Origin: an uncultured Actinomycetes bacterium
Lineage (GTDB): Bacteria; Actinomycetota; Actinomycetes; S36-B12; UBA5976
Assembly (NCBI GenBank): GCA_903925705.1
Contig: CAIYGJ010000154.1
Location: 1 to 19,349, forward strand
Length of the DNA stretch: 19,349 nucleotides
Reading direction: 5' to 3'
Positions 1-6,323 of this stretch are shown piece by piece. A program made the translations under genes and the position numbers. How positions within the stretch are numbered: the stretch's first letter is position 1; the number at the start of each line of letters is the position of its first letter. The notes below the pieces were generated by a model, which saw only the letters and a program-made list of their open reading frames with translations, did no database searches and was not told where the DNA came from.

Positions 1-128
1 TTCAGTACAAAACATCCGTATTGGACTTTAATTGCGAGCGTGATTTTTCTACTTTTCACGACTCGAAAACTCTGGCTGCCACGCGTCAAGTAGCTCACCT
101 CGCGGTCTCCGGATGCGAGAGATTGCCT

Positions 129-141
129 TATTCTTAGGGAG
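129..141 (+). promoter_or_regulatory. Candidate leaderless promoter of the mannosyltransferase gene
   Basis: A TATTCT hexamer at 129-134 fits the actinobacterial -10 pattern TANNNT. It ends six bases before the GTG at 141, so the predicted transcription start falls on or next to the start codon. No convincing -35 box is seen. The only purine-rich stretch, AGGGA at 136-140, touches the start codon and is too close to act as a ribosome binding site. An in-frame TAG at 135-137 excludes an upstream start. Leaderless transcripts are common in Actinobacteria, so this reading is plausible but not proven. Confidence 0.4.
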
Positions 142-890
142 TGACGATTCGCGACATTGGCAAAATCTTGGTGATCGTTCCAACGTACAACGAACGCGAG
201 AGTTTGCCGGTAATTGTTGCAGGAATCCGCACAACCGAACCCGAAGTACACGTCTTGGTTGCCGACGATAACTCACCGGATGGCACTGGGGAAGTGGCTG
301 ATCACCTGAGATCTATTGATAGTTCAATTCACGTGCTCCACCGATCAGCGAAAGCCGGATTAGGCGCGGCCTACCTAGATGCCTTTAAATGGGCCAAAGC
401 TAATGGATATGACGTGGTTGTCGAAATGGATGCCGATGGCTCACACCGACCCGTTGACTTAACAAAAATACTTGATGCCTTAAGTGACAACGATGTGGTT
501 CTCGGTTCGCGTTGGGTTAAACAAGGCAAAGTTGTTAACTGGGCAAAGAGTCGAGAAGTTCTTTCACGTGGAGGAAACCTTTACACCAGAATGTGGCTCG
601 GTATACCTATCAAAGATGCCACTGGCGGTTTCCGAGCATATCGAATGAGCGCATTGGATCAAATGGACATCGAACTGGTTGAGAGTCAAGGATATTGTTT
701 CCAAGTAGACATGGCTTGGCGGGCAGTCAAAGCTGATCTGCGAGTCGCTGAAGTTCCAATTACGTTCGTTGAACGTGAACTAGGTGAGAGCAAAATGGAT
801 AGTTCGATTGTTAAGGAAGCTTTGTGGCGGGTTACTCAATGGGGAATCGAAAAGCATGTCTCTGATTTGAAACGTATCTTTGGTCGTTAG
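141..890 (+). CDS. ppm1: Polyprenol monophosphomannose synthase (Ppm1-type GT2)
   Basis: A family 2 glycosyltransferase of 249 residues that transfers mannose from GDP-mannose to polyprenyl phosphate. The product is the lipid-linked mannose donor for lipoglycans and protein O-mannosylation at the membrane. The nucleotide-binding start is seen in IVPTYNERES (residues 12-21), ADDNSPDGTG (41-50) follows, and the metal-binding DxD is D97-A-D99 in EMDADGSH. No membrane segments or N-terminal acyltransferase domain are present, so this is the stand-alone catalytic form, unlike the fused Ppm1 of M. tuberculosis. The GTG at 141 is the first possible start because an in-frame stop lies just upstream. 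The gene converges on rbpA, as Rv2051c does on Rv2050. DPM-like enzymes of close sequence could use another sugar, but the context favours mannose. Confidence 0.9.
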   Translation: MTIRDIGKILVIVPTYNERESLPVIVAGIRTTEPEVHVLVADDNSPDGTGEVADHLRSIDSSIHVLHRSAKAGLGAAYLDAFKWAKANGYDVVVEMDADGSHRPVDLTKILDALSDNDVVLGSRWVKQGKVVNWAKSREVLSRGGNLYTRMWLGIPIKDATGGFRAYRMSALDQMDIELVESQGYCFQVDMAWRAVKADLRVAEVPITFVERELGESKMDSSIVKEALWRVTQWGIEKHVSDLKRIFGR

Positions 891-957
891 TGATCGTTGT
901 TGCCTTCGGTGGCTCAGTTGTCGTCGACATTTCGAAAAGCTCATTCTCTCAAAAGAG

Positions 958-974
958 TTGCTCCGCAAATTTTT
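958..974 (+). terminator. Small hairpin plus T-run downstream of ppm1
   Basis: TTGC (958-961) pairs with GCAA (965-968) around a TCC loop and is followed by TTTTT at 970-974. It is preceded by a second small hairpin CTCT/AGAG at 946-957. The stem is short, so intrinsic termination would be weak alone, but the position 58-68 nt after the ppm1 stop and the T-run fit a terminator. It lies inside the left arm of the inverted repeat. Confidence 0.4.
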
Positions 975-1079
975 CGATCATAACTTTTCTACATGTCGAT
1001 TCAATGGCACCCTCTAGGTATTAATAGATTCTGCAAATAGAAGCGTTTCAGCAGCAAGCGCCCAGAAAACTCCGAGGCG

Positions 1080-1096
1080 AAAAATTTGCGAAGCAA
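1080..1096 (-). terminator. Small hairpin plus T-run downstream of rbpA
   Basis: On the minus strand TTGC (1096-1093) pairs with GCAA (1089-1086) around TTC and runs into TTTTT at 1084-1080. This is the mirror copy, in the right arm of the inverted repeat, of the element after ppm1, so each convergent gene meets the same signal in its own reading direction. Confidence 0.4.
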
Positions 1097-1160
1097 CTCT
1101 TTTGAGCAACGGACTGATTTCTGGAGCGCTGAGCAGCTGAAGCCAACCAAAAGAGCAGAA

Positions 1161-1490
1161 TTAAGAAGCTTTTGCCCGGACGACTTCGAGGCGTTCCTTG
1201 AGGATGCCTTCTAGGTCCTTGATTGTTCGGCGTTCTAGCAGCATGTCCCAGTGGGTACGCACGTGCTTGGGCTCAGCTGCAGGCTGGATTTGGACTCCTT
1301 GGCGCAGACCTTTGGATCCACAGGCACATGGCCAAGTGTCTGGAATTTCATCAGCCTCTACCGAAAACGGCAAGGTAACCCGGTGCTGATTTTCACACAC
1401 ATAAGTAGTCAGTTCCCGAGGCGCGTATATTCCCGAGTCGGTTTCATAGCTCGTTGTCCCCAAACGTGAGCCACGCATTGATTCACCCAT
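1161..1490 (-). CDS. rbpA: RNA polymerase-binding protein RbpA
   Basis: A 109-residue actinobacterial transcription factor that binds RNA polymerase and the primary sigma factor and stabilises the open complex. Diagnostic segments are MRGSRLGTTSYETD near the N-terminus and the sigma-interacting THWDMLLERR (79-88), followed by a helical C-terminus. Cys32, His36, Cys55 and Cys57 form a probable zinc site of the Streptomyces kind, but with a C-x-C second half. The ATG at 1490 is chosen because GGGAGGG (minus strand 1502-1496) lies five bases upstream and the protein then matches the usual 110-residue family length; an in-frame ATG 51 bases earlier adds residues without family support. The gene converges with ppm1, a conserved pairing. 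Confidence 0.95.
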   Translation of the reverse strand: MGESMRGSRLGTTSYETDSGIYAPRELTTYVCENQHRVTLPFSVEADEIPDTWPCACGSKGLRQGVQIQPAAEPKHVRTHWDMLLERRTIKDLEGILKERLEVVRAKAS

Positions 1491-1495
1491 AATTT

Positions 1496-1502
1496 CCCTC
1501 CC
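1496..1502 (-). promoter_or_regulatory. Ribosome binding site that fixes the rbpA start
   Basis: GGGAGGG on the minus strand lies five bases before the ATG at 1490. It is among the strongest Shine-Dalgarno matches in the window and argues against the longer reading that begins at 1541. Confidence 0.8.
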
Positions 1503-1613
1503 ATGGATGGTTGATTTGTCTTGGATATGGCATACCCACAACTAGCCATAATCAAACCCGACGTGATCTAATAGGTGGCGAATGTGCCGAAACCAATGGG
1601 TTATATACCGTAG

Positions 1614-1642
1614 GAAGTACCCGATAAGATACATTATGTCAA
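1614..1642 (-). promoter_or_regulatory. Possible promoter upstream of rbpA
   Basis: The 329-bp gap 1491-1819 contains no gene that I can support. On the minus strand it holds a perfect TTGACA at 1642-1637; 17 bases on is TACTTC (1619-1614), a poor -10. Other -10-like words (TATCTT at 1632-1627, TATATA near 1607-1602) lie at the wrong spacing. The rbpA 5' leader would be roughly 115 nt. I see no clear GGAAT/GTT pair of the SigR type known for Streptomyces rbpA. Confidence 0.25.
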
Positions 1643-1711
1643 CCAATCAATATCCAGGCTCAGCCATTCTTACTCGAGTTTTCCTACCTTGGTTCCTTTG
1701 CCAGCAACTCT

Positions 1712-1729
1712 CCTAGAATCGTTTCTAGG
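1712..1729 (-). terminator. Hairpin downstream of gcvP
   Basis: A perfect 7-bp inverted repeat, CCTAGAA (1712-1718) and TTCTAGG (1723-1729), with a 4-nt loop lies about 90 nt beyond the gcvP stop and before rbpA. There is no T-run on either strand, so it may be a processing or Rho-assisted 3' end rather than a classical intrinsic terminator. A second imperfect palindrome (TACC/GGTA, 1770-1781) lies closer to the stop. Confidence 0.4.
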
Positions 1730-1819
1730 GCGCGCTCAGTAGATCCTGGGGAACATTTTGGCAGGCAATTACCTCAAGGTATTCAGACCGAAATCTGCAA
1801 ACTCTAGCTAGTTGCGAAA

Positions 1820-4702
1820 TTAGGCAAAATCAGAAATCGGTGGGCAAGCACAAACCAAGTTTCGATCCCCATAAGCACCATCTAGGCGGCGAACTGAAGG
1901 CCAATACTTAGTCTCACGAAGCCTTGCCACCGGATATGCAGCTTCCTCACGGCTGTAAGGATGCTCCCAGTCTCCGAGTAGGTATTGCGCAGTATGAGGC
2001 GCATGGTGCAGCGGATTGTCCTCAACTGGCCAAATCCCATGCTGAACCTTGTTGATCTCCTGCTTAATGGATTTCATGGCCTCGATAAAGCGATCCAGTT
2101 CGAATAGGGATTCACTTTCAGTTGGCTCAACCATCAAAGTGCCAGCAACTGGGAATGACATTGTTGGCGCGTGGAAACCAAAGTCAATCAAACGCTTAGC
2201 AACGTCATCTACGGTCACGCCAGATTCTTTGGTGATGTCACGCAGATCCAAAATACATTCGTGCGCAACGAGGCCGTTGGCACCAACGTAAAGAACTGGG
2301 AAATCATCACTCAACTGCTTTGCAATGTAGTTTGCCGAAGCAACAGCCACCTGAGTTGCCTTAGTTAGGCCTTCACTGCCCATTAAGCGAATGTATGACC
2401 ATGGAATTGGCAAGATACCTGCGCTACCCCAAGGTGCGCCGCTGACTGCTCCTACCCCACCATCGGCATAACCGCGAGCAGTTGGTCCAGCTTCTGGGCG
2501 AAGTGGATGTGAAGGTAAGAACGGTGCAAGATGCGCACGCACACCGACCGGACCTACGCCTGGACCGCCGCCGCCATGTGGGATTGCAAACGTCTTATGC
2601 AAGTTCAGATGCGAGACGTCAGCGCCGAACTTACCTGGCTTTGCTAACCCGACAAGTGCATTTAGGTTTGCGCCATCAACGTAAACCTGGCCACCTGCGT
2701 CGTGGATCATTGCGCAGATATCTGAAACTGTGGCTTCATAAACACCGTGAGTTGATGGATACGTGATCATCAACGCAGCTAATTCATCTGCATTTTCCAT
2801 AATTTTGTGCTTAAGGTCATCCATGTCGACGTTTCCAAAGTCATCACAATTAACCACAACAACACGCATGCCTGCCATGACGGCCGAAGCAGCATTTGTA
2901 CCATGTGCTGAACTTGGAATCAGGCAAACTTTACGTTGCTCATCTCCGCGTGATTTGTGATAACCACGGATTGCTAGCAGTCCGGCAAACTCCCCTTGTG
3001 AACCTGCATTCGGCTGCAGCGAGACTGCGTCGTATCCGGTTATCTCAACTAACCAGTCTTCAAGTTGGCGAATCATGGTCAGGTAACCGTTGACGCTGTC
3101 CAGTGGTGCAAATGGATGAATTCCGGCGAACTCTGGCCAGGTGATTGATTCCATCTCAGTTGTGCCATTTAGTTTCATGGTGCAAGAACCAAGAGGGATC
3201 ATCGAACGATCAAGCGCGATGTCTTTGTCAGAAAGTCTGCGGATGTACCGAAGCATTTCGGTTTCACTGTGATACGAGTTGAAGACAGGGTGCTCTAAGT
3301 AAGCCGATGTGCGCAGTAACTCTGCAGGCAATGCTTCCACTTCTAGTACTTCGGAGTAATTAGCTGGAAACGAACCGCCAGTCACTTCTTTGAATGCAGT
3401 CCAGACTTGTTCAATCGTTTCTTGGCTTGTGGTTTCATCTACGCTAAGCGAGATTGTGTCCGCATCTATTTCCCAGACAGTGATTCCTCTGGTTCTGGCG
3501 GCGCCTACTACTGCGCGCGCTTTGCCAGGAACCGAGATCCGAATTGTGTCGAAGAAGTCGCTACTTACTGCCACTCCCCCCGCTACTAAACCTTGCGCTA
3601 GCGCTGTGGCTCGACGATGAACGTTTAAGGCAATTCGCTGGAGTCCATCTGGGCCGTGGTAAACCGCGTACATCGAAGCCATAACGGCCAGTAGAACCTG
3701 TGCGGTACAAATGTTGCTCGTAGCTTTATCGCGTCTGATGTGTTGCTCGCGAGTTTGTAGCGCCAATCGGTAAGCCGTATGACCGCTTGCATCAACGCTC
3801 ACGCCAACCAATCGACCTGGCAACGATCGTTCAAGGCCTGTCCGCACCGACATAAACCCTGCGTGAGGTCCACCAAAGCCCATCGGAACACCAAAGCGCT
3901 GCGATGATCCAACCGCAATATCCGCACCAAGTTCACCAGGTGATTTAAGGACCGTAAGGGCCAACAAGTCTGTTGTAACTCCAACGAGAATGTCGCGCGC
4001 GTGAGCCGTGGCAATAATCGATTCGATGTTTCGAATTCGTCCGCTGCTTCCTGGGTAGCTAAGTAGCGCTCCAAAACATTCCGGAAGTTCGTTTGCATCT
4101 ACATCTATCAGCGCCAATTCAATTCCAATTGGTTCAGCGCGCGTTGCTATAACTGCGAGTGTTTGAGGATGAGTATCGGCATCAACAGCGAAAACGTTTG
4201 ATTCACTCTTTGAAATTCGACGCATCAACGTCATGGCTTCAGCTGCCGCTGTGGATTCATCAAGCAATGACGCACTTGCTATGTCTAGTCCAGTTAAGTC
4301 TGTGACCATAGTTTGAAAATTAATTAGCGCTTCTAGGCGACCTTGCGAGATTTCAGGTTGATAAGGCGTGTATGCGGTATACCAAGCTGGGTTCTCGGTG
4401 ATGTTACGCAAGATTACGCCTGGTGTGTAAGTTCCGTAATAACCAAGACCGATCATCGAAGTTAGAACTTCGTTTGCATTTGCAAACAAGCGCAGTTCGG
4501 CGAGCACATCTGCTTCTGATTGACCGCTTGCTAACGCAAGTGGCATTGAGTTTTGAATGTTTGTTGGTACGGCATCTTTGCTCAACTGTTCAAGTGAGCT
4601 GTAGCCGATAAAACTAAGAATTTTTGCCAAGTCGCTGGTATTTGGACCGATATGGCGGTCTGCAAACTGTGCGTATGAATCCTGCTGCGCTTGCACTGAC
4701 AT
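1820..4702 (-). CDS. gcvP: Glycine dehydrogenase (decarboxylating), P protein
   Basis: The P protein of the glycine cleavage system: a PLP enzyme that decarboxylates glycine and passes the aminomethyl group to the lipoyl arm of GcvH in the cytoplasm. The 960-residue length matches the single-chain form in which both halves of the two-subunit enzyme are fused. The PLP lysine is K703 in HLNLHKTFAIPHGGGGPG. Other family blocks are FADRHIGPN near the N-terminus and the SLGSCTMKLN-type segment PLGSCTMKLNGTTEM. I chose the ATG at 4702, preceded by GGGG seven bases upstream; the in-frame TTG at 4714 overlaps that site. A glycine riboswitch precedes the gene. gcvH lies some 3 kb away in another transcription unit, and gcvT is not in the window. 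Confidence 0.97.
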   Translation of the reverse strand: MSVQAQQDSYAQFADRHIGPNTSDLAKILSFIGYSSLEQLSKDAVPTNIQNSMPLALASGQSEADVLAELRLFANANEVLTSMIGLGYYGTYTPGVILRNITENPAWYTAYTPYQPEISQGRLEALINFQTMVTDLTGLDIASASLLDESTAAAEAMTLMRRISKSESNVFAVDADTHPQTLAVIATRAEPIGIELALIDVDANELPECFGALLSYPGSSGRIRNIESIIATAHARDILVGVTTDLLALTVLKSPGELGADIAVGSSQRFGVPMGFGGPHAGFMSVRTGLERSLPGRLVGVSVDASGHTAYRLALQTREQHIRRDKATSNICTAQVLLAVMASMYAVYHGPDGLQRIALNVHRRATALAQGLVAGGVAVSSDFFDTIRISVPGKARAVVGAARTRGITVWEIDADTISLSVDETTSQETIEQVWTAFKEVTGGSFPANYSEVLEVEALPAELLRTSAYLEHPVFNSYHSETEMLRYIRRLSDKDIALDRSMIPLGSCTMKLNGTTEMESITWPEFAGIHPFAPLDSVNGYLTMIRQLEDWLVEITGYDAVSLQPNAGSQGEFAGLLAIRGYHKSRGDEQRKVCLIPSSAHGTNAASAVMAGMRVVVVNCDDFGNVDMDDLKHKIMENADELAALMITYPSTHGVYEATVSDICAMIHDAGGQVYVDGANLNALVGLAKPGKFGADVSHLNLHKTFAIPHGGGGPGVGPVGVRAHLAPFLPSHPLRPEAGPTARGYADGGVGAVSGAPWGSAGILPIPWSYIRLMGSEGLTKATQVAVASANYIAKQLSDDFPVLYVGANGLVAHECILDLRDITKESGVTVDDVAKRLIDFGFHAPTMSFPVAGTLMVEPTESESLFELDRFIEAMKSIKQEINKVQHGIWPVEDNPLHHAPHTAQYLLGDWEHPYSREEAAYPVARLRETKYWPSVRRLDGAYGDRNLVCACPPISDFA

Positions 4703-4729
4703 TGTGTACCCCAAAACAATAGACGGATA

Positions 4730-4860
4730 GACCGTTTCCGGTCCTCCCCCTCTGTTATGGATACTTCAGAGTTGCTGATTCCAGGTGGTCCTTGCGCCTG
4801 AGAGGTTCTGGGGAGCATTGCCCCTTCGGCGGCGCACTGGCTGTGCGCTCTCTCCCACTA
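4730..4860 (-). promoter_or_regulatory. Glycine riboswitch controlling gcvP
   Basis: On the minus strand the leader carries the hallmark aptamer blocks in order: GGGAGAG (4856-4850), GCCGAAGGGGCAA (4830-4818), and CCTCTCAGGCGCAAGGACC (4805-4787). The 5' GAGAG and 3' CTCTC close P1. Only one full aptamer is visible. The next 60 nt hold a CTCTG/CAGAG hairpin (4771-4750) and a GACCG-GAAA-CGGTC hairpin with a GNRA loop (4743-4730), likely the ghost-aptamer or expression-platform part. The gcvP start is 28 nt further on. Glycine binding normally turns on cleavage genes in this class. Confidence 0.92.
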
Positions 4861-4907
4861 GGATTCGATAGCATTTAAATGTTACAACGAAATTGCCAAA
4901 TATGCGG

Positions 4908-5555
4908 CTATTCGCCAGATACTCGAGCTCTACGACGCATTGAAAGTTCGTCGTTTCCGTTTGTAGTAGTACCAGTATCCGAGATGTCCGAATCGCTCAC
5001 TGCGTACTCCGACTGGTCGCTTGGCAATTGCGAAAGTGAGCCTTCAATTTCCTGCCACACTCGCCCAATTGCAATACCAAAGACTCCCTGGCCGCCAGCA
5101 AGTAAGTCGATAACCTCATCCGGCGAAGTGCATTCATAAACGCTAACGCCGTCGCTCATGAGGGTTACTTGAGTCAAATCTGTCGTGCCACGTGCTCGCA
5201 GGTGTTCAACCGCTGTACGAATCTGTTGAAGTGATACGCCAGTATCCAGCAGACGTTTGACGATCTTAAGTTCCAAAATGTCACGAAATCCATACAGACG
5301 TGAAGTTCCCGAACCAGTAGCTGGGCGAACTGTTGGAAGCACCAATGAAGTGCGTGCCCAGTAATCCAGCTGTCGATATGTAATTCCAACGACTCCAGCT
5401 GCAACTGGTCCGCGATATCCAACTTCTGGCAACGAGTCCATTGCACTGTCGTCAAATAGTAAGCCCTGCTCGCCTGCCTTAATAGCCGCAGCATCACGCG
5501 CGATATCGCGATGACGTTGGGCTGTTGTATCTGGCGTATTGCCTAGATCAGACAT
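4908..5555 (-). CDS. MerR-family regulator, Rv1830 (ResR/McdR) type
   Basis: A 215-residue cytoplasmic DNA-binding regulator. Residues about 45-125 form the MerR winged helix: VGYRGPVAAGVVGITYRQLD, then LDYWARTSLV and RLYGFRDILELKIVKRLLDTG. The segment VYECTSPDEVIDLLAGGQG is characteristic of the Rv1830 group, and an acidic, low-complexity C-terminus ends in RRRARV. In mycobacteria this regulator affects growth, division and drug resilience; the target genes here are not known. The ATG at 5555 has AAGGAG six bases upstream (5566-5561). The gene is monocistronic, with its own promoter and a folded leader. It sits between gcvP and the DUF151 gene, as in M. tuberculosis. No ligand-binding cysteines typical of metal-sensing MerR proteins are seen. 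Confidence 0.93.
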   Translation of the reverse strand: MSDLGNTPDTTAQRHRDIARDAAAIKAGEQGLLFDDSAMDSLPEVGYRGPVAAGVVGITYRQLDYWARTSLVLPTVRPATGSGTSRLYGFRDILELKIVKRLLDTGVSLQQIRTAVEHLRARGTTDLTQVTLMSDGVSVYECTSPDEVIDLLAGGQGVFGIAIGRVWQEIEGSLSQLPSDQSEYAVSDSDISDTGTTTNGNDELSMRRRARVSGE

Positions 5556-5568
5556 CGATGCTCCTTGC

Positions 5569-5615
5569 GGACAGCAGGGAGAGGCGACTTATCGCCCCGC
5601 GGGGAACCTGTGTCC
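5569..5615 (-). promoter_or_regulatory. Structured 5' leader of the Rv1830-type regulator gene
   Basis: Almost the whole predicted leader folds. The outer helix pairs GGACA (5615-5611, minus) with TGTCC (5573-5569), continued by AGG with CCT (5609-5607 with 5578-5576) across a small internal loop. Inside is a GGCGA/TCGCC hairpin with a TAAG loop (5596-5583), and CCCCGCGGGG (5604-5595) offers a competing fold. The structure ends three bases before the AAGGAG ribosome binding site. I do not recognise it as a named riboswitch. Confidence 0.55.
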
Positions 5616-5619
5616 TTTC

Positions 5620-5648
5620 ACAATAGAACTAGCGAATATCCAGGTCAA
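5620..5648 (-). promoter_or_regulatory. Sigma-70-type promoter of the Rv1830-type regulator gene
   Basis: On the minus strand TTGACC (5648-5643) and TATTGT (5625-5620) are separated by exactly 17 bp, the best promoter match in the window. The predicted start is near 5614, at the first bases of the folded leader. The -35 box is also part of an inverted repeat, AGGTCAAAGAC (5642-5652) with GTCTTGACCT (5674-5683), that could be an operator. Confidence 0.65.
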
Positions 5649-5705
5649 AGACATCGGGTTTCGACACGCCGAAGTCTTGACCTAAACCTTTAGTTGAGAC
5701 TAATA

Positions 5706-5732
5706 CCCCATTGTTTTAGGGGCGCATTGCGC
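5706..5732 (-). terminator. Possible terminator after the DUF151 gene
   Basis: Between the DUF151 stop and the next promoter the minus strand has two small stems, GCGC-AAT-GCGC (5732-5722) and CCCC/GGGG around nine bases (5722-5706). They share a base and there is no clean T-run, so termination is only suggested by position. A perfect palindrome TATCCGGATA lies at 5748-5757. Confidence 0.25.
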
Positions 5733-5792
5733 AAGGACATTTGTGTTTATCCGGATACCCGAATCTTGACTGGTCACGAAGCTCGAAAATGA

Positions 5793-6308
5793 CTAACTAA
5801 AGTCATCCGGTTGAATGTCGTCCAGGAATGCCCGAAACTTGTCGAGCTCTTCTTGAGTCATATCAGTATCTGTAAAGCCTGACTCGTCTGATTCGAAATC
5901 GTCGTCTATCGCAAGGTCCATACCAGCAAAATCCATAACTTCCTGCGCAACAAACACCGGGACCTTATTGCGAACTGCTAAAGCTACTGCATCGGAGGGA
6001 CGAGCACTGATCGAGTCATGGTTTAGGAAATTGATAATGGCATAAAACGTGCCTTCAACCAACTCGCTTACGGTAACTGAAGTTACCTGACCACCCAGTT
6101 GATTGATGACATTAGCTAACAAATCATGCGTGAGTGGTCTTGGTGAGTTCACGCCCTCAAGGGCGAGCGAGATAGCGGTAGCCTCAGCCGTACCGATCCA
6201 AAGTGGCAAATACCTTGTTGCCTGTTGATCGCGCAAAATCAAAACTGGCTGATTGGAGGGTAACTCCAGGCGAACGCCAACAACATCAACTTGTCTCACA
6301 TCGCCCAT
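5793..6308 (-). CDS. Bifunctional nuclease family protein (DUF151)
   Basis: A 171-residue cytoplasmic protein of the BFN/DUF151 family, orthologous by order and sequence to Rv1829. The conserved domain covers about residues 5-130: VVGVRLELPSNQPVLILRD, RYLPLWIGTAEATAI, a helix with RPLTHDLLANVI, and ISARPSDAVALAVR. The C-terminal 35 residues are strongly acidic. Plant and thermophile relatives have RNase and DNase activity in vitro; the role in Actinobacteria is not settled. It starts 15 nt after the ftsR stop with no clear ribosome binding site, so translational coupling is likely. It appears to be the last gene of the pgsA2-to-DUF151 run. Confidence 0.9.
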   Translation of the reverse strand: MGDVRQVDVVGVRLELPSNQPVLILRDQQATRYLPLWIGTAEATAISLALEGVNSPRPLTHDLLANVINQLGGQVTSVTVSELVEGTFYAIINFLNHDSISARPSDAVALAVRNKVPVFVAQEVMDFAGMDLAIDDDFESDESGFTDTDMTQEELDKFRAFLDDIQPDDFS

Positions 6309-6323
6309 ACTATGCGTTACTGG

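Larger units (their letters stand above)
948..1106. repeat. 29-bp near-perfect inverted repeat flanking about 100 bp between convergent genes
   Basis: The left arm is 948-976 and the right arm 1078-1106. The reverse complement of the left arm equals the right arm at 28 of 29 positions; the only difference lies opposite C963, and it becomes a G-U pair in RNA copied from the minus strand. The 101-bp interior holds further pairing potential: TTTTCT at 985-990 with AGAAAA at 1064-1069, a hairpin GCGTTT/AAGCGC at 1043-1061, and TTCT/AGAA at 1029-1042. Neither arm is coding. No target-site duplication is seen at the edges. Each arm, read inward, lies 55-58 nt beyond a stop codon (ppm1 or rbpA). It could be a paired terminator, a MITE-like remnant, or a structured RNA. 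The repeat is certain; its role is not. Confidence 0.9.

Noticed and set aside
39..60. CGTGA/TCACG inverted repeat before ppm1 as a terminator of an upstream gene
   Set aside because: The stem is only five pairs around 12 bases, no T-run follows it, and no upstream gene end is visible in 1-140.
1491..1541. A 17-residue N-terminal extension of RbpA starting at 1541
   Set aside because: The added residues have no family match, and a strong GGGAGGG site lies directly before the ATG at 1490.
2482..2766. Plus-strand open frame opposite gcvP, and similar antisense frames across the window
   Set aside because: They are open only as shadows of strongly conserved minus-strand genes, lack ribosome binding sites and resemble no family.
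5677..5705. Plus-strand promoter (TTGACC, 18 bp, TAATAC)
   Set aside because: It would point into the 3' end of the minus-strand DUF151 gene with no plus-strand gene to serve; the TTGACC is explained by the inverted repeat.
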